64,000 bases of DNA from contig CP003809.1 of the NCBI GenBank assembly GCA_000299095.1, forward strand, positions 434,001 through 498,000, read 5' to 3'. Of this stretch, positions 24,834 to 32,883 are shown piece by piece (the first letter of the stretch is position 1; each line of letters opens with the position of its first letter). The stretch is from an alpha proteobacterium HIMB5. Lineage in GTDB: Bacteria > Pseudomonadota > Alphaproteobacteria > Pelagibacterales > Pelagibacteraceae. The position numbers were made by a program, and so were the translations under genes. The notes below the pieces were generated by a model, which was given only the letters and a program-made list of their open reading frames with translations, did not search any database and was not told the origin of the DNA.

Positions 24834-26618
24834 ATGACTAAAATGACAACTGAAGAAGCTTTTGTAAAAGTTTTACAAATGCATGGTATTGAACATGCTT
24901 TTGGTATTATCGGATCAGCATTCATGCCAATCTCAGATATATTTCCTGATGCAGGTATAACGTTTTGGGATGTTGCTCATGAAACTAATGGCGGATTAAT
25001 TGCTGATGGTTACACAAGAGCAACAGGAAAAATGTCAATGGTCATTGCACAAAATGGCCCCGGAATTACTGGTTTAGTAACACCAATAAAAACTGCTTAT
25101 TGGAATCATACACCTCTTTTATTAGTAACACCTCAAGCTGCAAACAAAACTATGGGCCAAGGTGGTTTCCAAGAAGTTGAACAAATGAATTTATTTAAAG
25201 ATATGGTTTGTTATCAAGAAGAAGTAAGAGATCCATCAAGAATGGCAGAAGTACTTAATAGAGTAATTGAAAAAGCGATTAGAGGATCTGCTCCTGCTCA
25301 AATCAATGTTCCAAGAGATTATTGGACACAAGTTATTGATATTGATCTTCCACCAATTGTAAGATTAGAAAGACAAGGTGGTGGATCTGAAGCTATAAAT
25401 AAAGCTGCCAACTTATTATCAAACGCAAAATTTCCAGTTATACTTTCTGGTGCTGGTGTTGTAATTGGAGGAGCAATCGAAGCTACTAAAAACTTAGCTG
25501 AAAAATTAGACGCCCCTGTTTGTTCTGGTTATCAACATAATGATAGTTTTCCAGGTAGCCATCCGTTAGCAGTAGGTCCTTTGGGATACAATGGTTCAAA
25601 AGCTGCTATGGAATTAATATCAAAAGCTGATGTAGTTTTAGCACTTGGTACAAGATTAAATCCATTTTCAACTTTACCAGGTTATGGAATTGATTATTGG
25701 CCGAAGAATGCAAATATCATTCAAGTAGATATCAACCCAGATAGAATTGGTTTAACAAAAAAAGTGACTGTTGGTATTAGTGGTGATGCAAAATTAGTTG
25801 CAGAACAAATTTTAGCTAAACTCTCATCAAGTGCTGGTGACACTGATAGACAAACGAGAAAAGATTTAATTCATCAAACAAAATCTGCATGGTTACAAAA
25901 ACTTTCAAGTTTAGATCATGAAGAAGATGATGAAGGTACAGTTTGGAATAAAGAAGCAAGAGAAAGAGATGCTGATAGAATGTCACCAAGACAAGCTTGG
26001 AGAGCAATTCAAGCTGGTATGCCTGATGATGTTATTATTTCAAGTGATATTGGAAACAATTGTGCAATTGGAAATGCTTATCCAACTTTTGAAAAAGGTA
26101 GAAAATATTTAGCACCAGGTTTATTTGGTCCTTGTGGCTATGGTTTCCCATCAATCTTAGGAGCAAAAATTGGATGTCCAGATACTCCAGTAATTGGTTT
26201 TGCAGGAGATGGAGCATTTGGAATTAGTATGAATGAAATGAGTTCATGTGCGAGAGAAGAATGGCCATCAATCACGATGGTTATTTTTAGAAATTATCAA
26301 TGGGGTGCAGAAAAAAGAAACACAACTCTTTGGTTTGATAATAATTTTGTTGGAACAGAGTTAGATCCAGAGTTAAGTTACGCAAAAGTAGCAGATGCTT
26401 GTGGTCTTAAAGGTGTAACCGTAAGAACTATGGAAGAAACTACTAACGCGATCAAGCAATCATGTGAAGATCAAAAAAAAGGAATAACCACTTTTATTGA
26501 GGTAATTTTAAATCAAGAATTAGGTGAGCCGTTTAGAAGAGATGCTATGAAAAAGCCAGTTAGAGTTGCTGGTATAAATAAAAGTGATATGAGACCTCAA
26601 AAATATTTAAACGGATAA
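24834..26618 (+). CDS. xsc: Sulfoacetaldehyde acetyltransferase Xsc
   Basis: 594-residue thiamine-diphosphate enzyme that converts sulfoacetaldehyde and phosphate to acetyl phosphate and sulfite. The ThDP motif is GFAGDGAFGISMNEMSSC, ending in a metal-binding region with NYQWGAEKRN; the N-terminal cofactor-activating Glu lies in AHETNGGLIADGYTRATGK. The PQAANKTMGQGGFQEVEQM stretch is typical of Xsc as opposed to acetolactate synthase. It is the gateway for C2 sulfonates such as taurine and isethionate. No pta gene lies beside it. Strong context: divergent from suyAB and within the sulfite-handling cluster. Confidence 0.94.
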   Translation: MTKMTTEEAFVKVLQMHGIEHAFGIIGSAFMPISDIFPDAGITFWDVAHETNGGLIADGYTRATGKMSMVIAQNGPGITGLVTPIKTAYWNHTPLLLVTPQAANKTMGQGGFQEVEQMNLFKDMVCYQEEVRDPSRMAEVLNRVIEKAIRGSAPAQINVPRDYWTQVIDIDLPPIVRLERQGGGSEAINKAANLLSNAKFPVILSGAGVVIGGAIEATKNLAEKLDAPVCSGYQHNDSFPGSHPLAVGPLGYNGSKAAMELISKADVVLALGTRLNPFSTLPGYGIDYWPKNANIIQVDINPDRIGLTKKVTVGISGDAKLVAEQILAKLSSSAGDTDRQTRKDLIHQTKSAWLQKLSSLDHEEDDEGTVWNKEARERDADRMSPRQAWRAIQAGMPDDVIISSDIGNNCAIGNAYPTFEKGRKYLAPGLFGPCGYGFPSILGAKIGCPDTPVIGFAGDGAFGISMNEMSSCAREEWPSITMVIFRNYQWGAEKRNTTLWFDNNFVGTELDPELSYAKVADACGLKGVTVRTMEETTNAIKQSCEDQKKGITTFIEVILNQELGEPFRRDAMKKPVRVAGINKSDMRPQKYLNG

Positions 26619-26787
26619 TATAACATTAAGTTAAAATTAAATTTAAGAGTTGTATTTTTAACTGTGTTTTTATTGTAGAAATTTTCTCATTTATCAATAT
26701 AGAGATTATTGTTTAAGTTTATTGTTATTAATTAAGATTTTATTTAAAAAAACAAAGACTTTGGTATAAAATTATATAGATTTATGA

Positions 26788-28074
26788 ATGATTAAAAAAC
26801 TTCTATTTTATGTATTTTTTTTTATTGTTTCTGTATTCATAGGTTTTAAATTTCAAAATCAAGTTCTACAAATAATTCTTGTGCCACAAGGAATTTTAAA
26901 GTTATTTGTAAAAGAGAATGTAATTAGACCAACTATTCAAATAAATACCACTGAGGAAAATAAAGAAGAGAGTGTATATGCAAATTCTTTTGAATTAGTT
27001 GTAACTAATGTTAAAGAATTTTCAGGATTTAATAAAAATATTGATCAAAGTCAAAATTCCCAACATAAATCTGCAGCACTTTATGGATCAAAAAAAAATG
27101 AAAAAACTTACTTAGAATTGTTTACTAGGGATGGCTTTATAATTAATAATCAAAATATTGATCAATATGAACTTCCAAATTTTTATGACCCTCATAATTC
27201 CCAAGGTGGAATTAGAGGTGTTTTTTTTATAAATGATGAAACCTATATTTTAATGGCATCAAAAAAAATTGGCTGTCAAAACGTTTCAATTTTTAATTTA
27301 GATAGGAAAAAAGAAATATTAAACTTAGATTGTTTACCTGATGTTCAAGGTATTCACTATGATGCTATTGGTGGGGCGAGCATTCATTTTAAAAACGATA
27401 TTTTTATTTCTATAGGGACTCCAACAAATAATACACAATCTATAAGAAATTTAGCTCAAAATAATGATTCTTTTTACGGAAAAATTATTCAAATAAATAA
27501 ATTTAATTTAAAAAATTATCTTAATGAAGAAAAAGAGATAGGAATTAAAATATTTACCAAAGGTCATAGAAATCCTCAAGGTTTAGCAAAAATTAATGAT
27601 ATAATTTTTAGTACAGAACATGGTCCTAAAGGTGGTGATGAATTAAACTTAATTAGTGAAAATAAAAATTATGGCTGGCCACTATCTTCCTATGGTACAA
27701 AATATGAGGAGATTTCAATTGCTAGTTATAAATTAAGTCATTCAAATTATGGGTTTAAAGAACCTTTATTTCAATTTACACCTTCAATTGGGATTTCAGA
27801 TCTAACAAATTGCACGCCACAAATGATAGAATATTTTGAGAGAAATGGTTGTTTATTGGCAACATCATTAAGAGATCAATCATTAGTAATTTTTTTATTA
27901 GATAAAAATTTGTCTAGAGTAATTGGTATTGAAAAAATTGATTTTGGTCAAAGATTGAGACATATTGCAAAGCAAAAAAACGGACAATTATTTTATGAAA
28001 AAGATGGCACTATATATATTTCCTCTGATAGTGGTGAAGTATTAAAAGTTTTTTTTAGATTGATTAAAGATTAG
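26788..28074 (+). CDS. PQQ-dependent sugar dehydrogenase-like protein
   Basis: 428 residues with an N-terminal membrane anchor or signal (residues about 4-24, FYVFFFIVSVFIGF). The rest is a six-bladed propeller of the glucose/sorbosone dehydrogenase type: KGHRNPQGLAKI and FSTEHGPKGGDELNLI with NYGWPLSSYG are the usual calcium/PQQ site. It would act in the periplasm on a sugar or aldehyde. It heads a surface-gene block, touches the methyltransferase gene without a gap, and is much richer in A and T than xsc before it. Confidence 0.75.
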   Translation: MIKKLLFYVFFFIVSVFIGFKFQNQVLQIILVPQGILKLFVKENVIRPTIQINTTEENKEESVYANSFELVVTNVKEFSGFNKNIDQSQNSQHKSAALYGSKKNEKTYLELFTRDGFIINNQNIDQYELPNFYDPHNSQGGIRGVFFINDETYILMASKKIGCQNVSIFNLDRKKEILNLDCLPDVQGIHYDAIGGASIHFKNDIFISIGTPTNNTQSIRNLAQNNDSFYGKIIQINKFNLKNYLNEEKEIGIKIFTKGHRNPQGLAKINDIIFSTEHGPKGGDELNLISENKNYGWPLSSYGTKYEEISIASYKLSHSNYGFKEPLFQFTPSIGISDLTNCTPQMIEYFERNGCLLATSLRDQSLVIFLLDKNLSRVIGIEKIDFGQRLRHIAKQKNGQLFYEKDGTIYISSDSGEVLKVFFRLIKD

Positions 28075-28782
28075 ATGAGTAATTTAAATAAAAAAAAAGA
28101 ATATTTTGAAAAATTTTTATCGAGAATTGAAAATAAAAATTTAAAAAAATTATGGGAAGAGGACAGTCATTTTAAAGAGAAATTTTTTGATTATATCTAT
28201 GAAGATTTATTGGAGATAGAAAATCCAAATATTTTAGAATTCGGAGTTCATGCTGGTTTTTCAACATCAATATTTTTAGATGTATGTAAGATTAATAATG
28301 GAAAATTATTTTCAGTTGATGTAGTAGACTTTTCAAAAAGTTTTGATGATCCAAATTGGAATTTTATACAATCAAGAGATGATAATTTTCCAATGATAGA
28401 AAAAAACATACCAGAAAAGGTAGACGTAATTCTTATTGATACTTTACATAAACCAAAACATGTTGAAAAAATTTTATATCATTATTATCCAAGGTTAAAA
28501 AAAAATGGGTTAATTATTATAGATGATATAAGCTGGTTATATTACACATTAAATGGTGCAAGAGATAATTTTTTCATTGAAATTAACAACAAAGAAACAT
28601 TTTATAAACTAATTGAAATATTTAACTCTAATATGAACAATATAACTTTAGAGTTTAATTTTGCACATTCAGGAGTTTGCAAAATAAGAAAAAAAAGTGA
28701 CTTAAATTTAAATATTTCAAAAAAAATTAAATCTAGAGAATTTTCATTAAAAAATCTTGTAAAAAAAATATTAAGAAAATAA
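28075..28782 (+). CDS. Class I SAM-dependent methyltransferase
   Basis: 235 residues. The cofactor-binding loop is ILEFGVHAGFSTSIFLDV (about residues 58-75), followed by an acidic strand end KLFSVDVVD and a VDVILIDTLHKPKHV segment, as in the Methyltransf_24 or macrocin O-methyltransferase-like group. ADDIs-type acidic motif (IIDDISW) could hold a metal. The substrate is unknown, probably a sugar or surface glycan given the block. The gene begins immediately after the preceding stop. Confidence 0.75.
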   Translation: MSNLNKKKEYFEKFLSRIENKNLKKLWEEDSHFKEKFFDYIYEDLLEIENPNILEFGVHAGFSTSIFLDVCKINNGKLFSVDVVDFSKSFDDPNWNFIQSRDDNFPMIEKNIPEKVDVILIDTLHKPKHVEKILYHYYPRLKKNGLIIIDDISWLYYTLNGARDNFFIEINNKETFYKLIEIFNSNMNNITLEFNFAHSGVCKIRKKSDLNLNISKKIKSREFSLKNLVKKILRK

Positions 28783-28801
28783 TTTAATTTTAAATTTTTA
28801 T

Positions 28802-30223
28802 ATGATGAAAAATCGGTTTTATACTATTTATGCATTTTTAATAATTTTTTTTGGATTAATTTATTCTTGTTTAACAGCTTACAATTACATTGAAAGATAT
28901 GATGTTTTAAAAAATGTTAATGAAAATTTAACTAACACATATTTTTTTAAAAAAGAGGGTGGCACACCTACTTTTTGGTATGAGGCTAACAAAATTAAAG
29001 AAGACATTGTTATAAAAAGTTTTTTTGCTTCAGGAAATAAGTATGAGTTTAAATATTTGCCATCAAGATTAGTTTATTTATATTATTATTTAATTAATGA
29101 AGAAATCATAATTCAAGACAATTTAACGAAAGAAAAGGTATTTAAAACTAATAATGGTAAGTTAGGATTAATAATTATACAAAATATCTTATATTTTTTT
29201 TCTCTATTTTACTTATATAAAACATTACACAATAAATATTCTGATCAAAATATTTTTGCAATTTATTCAATATTATTGTTCCTGAGTTTTGAACCAACCA
29301 TTAACCAATGGAACAGAGTATTATATTCAGAGTCTATTTTTTTTAGTATTCAAATAATTACATTGTCAATTTTAATAGGATACAACAAAGACTCATCATA
29401 TAAAGAAATTATTTTTATTGGAGTATTATTGAGCTTGATGTATCTTCAGCGAACTTTATCAATATATTATTTTGTTTTTGTTGTTTTATATTTTTATCTT
29501 TTTTTTAAAAAAAAGTTTATTATAAATATTTTGATATTACTCACAATTTATTCTATTACACACATATATTTAGGCTTTTGCAATTACAATAGAGATGGAA
29601 AATTTTATTTCATACCTATTTTAGCTAAGGAAGATATGTATGGATACTTTATTCCAAAAATAATTAAATATCATAAAGATCGTGACTTTGTCTCAAAATT
29701 TGAGACCAGACATGATAAATTAAATAACTTTGTTTATAATAATAATTTAAATTCTGAAAATGAAATAAATATTGAAGATAGATTAAAAATAGCCGATCAA
29801 AATTTTGAAGAAAGTTTAAATCTAATTATTGATTACCCTTTAGCATCATTAAAAGAATATGGTTATTCTATTTTACATTATGCTCTATTAAAACCTAATG
29901 AATTACATTATTTATTTGAAAATAATATAAAATATAAAGGAAAGTTTTATCAATCTTTAGAATTTCAAAATGAAAAAATTTTAAAAATAGCTTATTCAAT
30001 TATTGTTTATATTATTAGTATAATTGGTTTATTAGATTTAATGATAAATAAAGAAAAAAAAATAATTTTCATTTTAATTTGTTCAATTTTATATTTCTCA
30101 TTACCTACTGTCTGGCACAAACAATCAAGCTATCTAGCTCCAGTCTTAATATATATTTCATTTTTTTTTGGTTTTGGAGTTGCAAAAATCTTTGAAAAGA
30201 TCAAATTAAAAATGTATGTATAA
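28802..30223 (+). CDS. Multi-pass membrane protein, GT-C-like family (copy A)
   Basis: 473 residues with about ten membrane helices and a long periplasmic loop after the first helix. Motifs include KYLPSRLVYLYY, FEPTINQWNRVLYSESIFF, YLQRTLSIYYF and HKQSSYLAPVLIY. These recur in the same order in the gene at 31488-32876, so the two are paralogues about 470 residues long. The plan of a first external loop with acidic residues and many helices resembles polyprenyl-linked glycosyltransferases (GT-C), but no certain family is recognised. Overlaps the ligase-like gene by 8 bases. Confidence 0.6.
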   Translation: MMKNRFYTIYAFLIIFFGLIYSCLTAYNYIERYDVLKNVNENLTNTYFFKKEGGTPTFWYEANKIKEDIVIKSFFASGNKYEFKYLPSRLVYLYYYLINEEIIIQDNLTKEKVFKTNNGKLGLIIIQNILYFFSLFYLYKTLHNKYSDQNIFAIYSILLFLSFEPTINQWNRVLYSESIFFSIQIITLSILIGYNKDSSYKEIIFIGVLLSLMYLQRTLSIYYFVFVVLYFYLFFKKKFIINILILLTIYSITHIYLGFCNYNRDGKFYFIPILAKEDMYGYFIPKIIKYHKDRDFVSKFETRHDKLNNFVYNNNLNSENEINIEDRLKIADQNFEESLNLIIDYPLASLKEYGYSILHYALLKPNELHYLFENNIKYKGKFYQSLEFQNEKILKIAYSIIVYIISIIGLLDLMINKEKKIIFILICSILYFSLPTVWHKQSSYLAPVLIYISFFFGFGVAKIFEKIKLKMYV

Positions 30224-31498
30224 AAATATTTTATACTATTATTTTTTTGTTTTATTATCTTTTTTACCAATTTCATTTTTAATAGGTCCAGCAATTTCAT
30301 TATCAAATATTTTATTATTTGATATTTCTTTTTTAATTCTAATAATTTTTAAAAAAGAGCTTAGATGTTTAAATACTACATCAATAAAATTATTATTTTT
30401 TTTATATATATATTTTATTTTTAATACATTTAATTCTTTAGATCACAATTTAAGTTTTTATAGAAATTTTGGCTTTATAAGATTAATAATTTTTTTTATA
30501 GGGATAAATTATTTCTTTCATAGTAGAAAATTCCAAAATGTATTTTTTTTTGGTTTCTAATAATTATTTTTGTAATAGTTGATATTATTTTTGAAAGATA
30601 TACAGGATCTAATATATTAGGCTACAATTCTTTAAATAATAGAATAGTAAGTTTTTTTAAAGATGAGGCAATTCCTGGTGGATTCATTTATTCATTTACT
30701 TTTTTATTATCTGGTTATTTTTTGATGAATGATAATGAAAAATTAAAAAAGTATAAGTATATAATTGTCATTTTTTTAATATCAGTTGCCTTTTTTGCAG
30801 TAATTGCAACTGGTGAAAGATCAAATACAATTAAATTTATACTAAGTTTAATTATTTTTTTTATTTTATTTGATCAAATTACATTAAAAAGAAAAATAGT
30901 TTTATTTTTAACTTTTATATTTGTTATCTATTTTACTGTTAAAAATGATGAATACTTAAAAGGTAGAATGTTTTACTCAATTCAACATTCTGCAAAAACG
31001 TTTAATTCATCATTTGTTCATGGCAAACCGTGGGACAATCCAAGTGGTAATTTATACGCTAAATTATATAGATCTGGTTTTGAGGTATTCAAAAACTATC
31101 CATACTTTGGAGTTGGAAATAAAAATTACAGAATTGAGTCCTGTAATAATAATAAATATGATTTAAACATTCATAAACGACTAAATGACTATGTATGCAT
31201 GACACATCCACATCAAATATATTTTGAGCTATTAAGTGAGCATGGATTTTTAGGTTCAATAATAATCCTATCTATTTATTTTAGTTTAATTTTTAGAATG
31301 ATTAAAAAAGTTATCTCAGAAAAAAATTATATAGGAGTAGGATGTTTGGCTTTTTTAATACCAGTATTTACACCTATTTTACCAAGTGGGTCTTTTTTCT
31401 CAGATTTTAATTCTACTTTATTCTTTATAAATTTAGCTGTGCTTTATGCTACAAGTAAAAGTTTTAATATTTTCCGAAACATAAATAATGACAAATAA
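30216..31498 (+). pseudogene. O-antigen ligase/polymerase-like gene, frameshifted
   Basis: Encodes a multi-pass membrane protein of the O-antigen ligase (Wzy/WaaL) type. The first 114 residues run from 30216 to 30560. The protein then continues in the -1 frame across 30542-31498 without a break, starting FLIIIFVIVDIIFERYTGSN. The junction is a T9 run (30543-30551). Family marks in the second part are ATGERSNTIKF, NYPYFGVGNKNYR and CMTHPHQIYFELLSEHGFLG, the periplasmic loop of ligases. One added T would restore about 427 residues. Flanked by two paralogous membrane proteins. Confidence 0.75.
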
Positions 31499-32876
31499 TT
31501 TAAAAAAAAAAATTGGAGATGGAATATTTTATACTGTCTTTTTATTTATTTTTTTAATGTCAATTTGTAATAATTTTTATCAATATAAAAATTTTGATAA
31601 ATTCTCAAATTCAAAAAAATTAACACCTCGTCATCAATTAATTAATGGTGATATTGATTATTTTTGGAGAGAAGGTAACGACTTAACTCAAGATTTATTA
31701 AATGGAAAAAACTATTTTGAAACAGGAGAAGAATATAGAAGACCATATTTACCTTCAAGATTGTTCGCTTTGTACTCTTTTTTGGCATCAGAAAAACTTA
31801 TAGATAATAATAACAAAGTTATTATAGGAGGAAAAAAAATTATTTTCTTATTTTTTCAGTCAATCATTTTTTACTCTTTGTTATTTTTCTTGTATAAAAC
31901 AATGATAATTTATTTTTCAAAATTAACATCTCAAATTTGCATTTTTTTCTTAGGTATAGAACCAACAATATTTATGTATCATTCATCTTACTGGAGTGAG
32001 TCTATTTTTTTTTCGTTACTCTTGTTATTTATTATTCTAATATTAAAAAACAATTATTCATTTAAATTTTTATTTATTATTGGTTTGATTTTAGGTGTAC
32101 TATATTTGCAAAGAAGTGTAGCAATTTTTTATATATTTCCTTTATTTATTTATTTTTATTTCAATAAAAAAAAGTTTTTTTTAAAATCTGTTTTTTTTGT
32201 TTCTATAGGTTACATTTTAATTCATTTATTTGTTGGATATCATAATTACGTTAGAACTAATATTTTTTATTCAACTTCAACTCAAGCAAAAGATGGTTTT
32301 TATATTTATTTAGCACCAGTTATTGAATCTAAGAATTTAAAGATTTCAATAGATGAGGCAGCTAAAAAACTCAGTAAAAAAAAACATGATTGGGCAAATG
32401 ATAATAAAATTAATTTAAATTTGGAGAGCGATAGATTATTATTTTATAATTATCAAAAAAATGAAGCATTAAAAATTTTGATTAAGAATCCAATTAATTC
32501 ATTTAAAGCAATAACTGAAAAATCTTTACATTTTTATATTATTGATCCTTTAACCCACGTATTTTATTTTCACAGATGGAATTATGATAATGGTCATTTT
32601 TATGGAAGTGAAGCTCATAATAAATGGATAACACCCAGAATATTTTATTCTATTTTTATCTATTTTTTTTGTATTTTAGGTTTTGTTGTTATGTTTAAAG
32701 ATAAAAAAAATAACAATTTTTTATTATTTTTAAGTTTATCAATTATTTATTTTTCTATAGTTCAAAGTTGGTACGGAGGAACAAGATATTTCGCACCTAT
32801 TTTAATATTTTTATCTTTTTTATTTGCCTGTGGTTTTTCATTTCTAATAAAAAAAATAAAAAAAGATAATTTATAA
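31488..32876 (+). CDS. Multi-pass membrane protein, GT-C-like family (copy B)
   Basis: 462 residues with about ten membrane helices. It shares the order of motifs with copy A at 28802-30223: YLPSRLFALYSFLASE, EPTIFMYHSSYWSESIFFS, YLQRSVAIFYIF, VGYHNYVR and GTRYFAPILIFLSF. A polar loop of about 80 residues follows the first helix. It overlaps the end of the ligase-like gene by 11 bases. Likely a membrane sugar or polyprenyl-linked transferase, but this is inference. The Trp/His-rich segment before the last helices (FHRWNYDNGHFYGSEAH) could be a substrate-contact loop. Confidence 0.6.
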   Translation: MTNNLKKKIGDGIFYTVFLFIFLMSICNNFYQYKNFDKFSNSKKLTPRHQLINGDIDYFWREGNDLTQDLLNGKNYFETGEEYRRPYLPSRLFALYSFLASEKLIDNNNKVIIGGKKIIFLFFQSIIFYSLLFFLYKTMIIYFSKLTSQICIFFLGIEPTIFMYHSSYWSESIFFSLLLLFIILILKNNYSFKFLFIIGLILGVLYLQRSVAIFYIFPLFIYFYFNKKKFFLKSVFFVSIGYILIHLFVGYHNYVRTNIFYSTSTQAKDGFYIYLAPVIESKNLKISIDEAAKKLSKKKHDWANDNKINLNLESDRLLFYNYQKNEALKILIKNPINSFKAITEKSLHFYIIDPLTHVFYFHRWNYDNGHFYGSEAHNKWITPRIFYSIFIYFFCILGFVVMFKDKKNNNFLLFLSLSIIYFSIVQSWYGGTRYFAPILIFLSFLFACGFSFLIKKIKKDNL

Positions 32877-32883
32877 TAATTTA

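Noticed and set aside
26629..26671. AT-only inverted repeat after xsc as a terminator
   Set aside because: An eight-pair A/T stem with a 19-base loop is not stable enough to claim in such AT-rich DNA.
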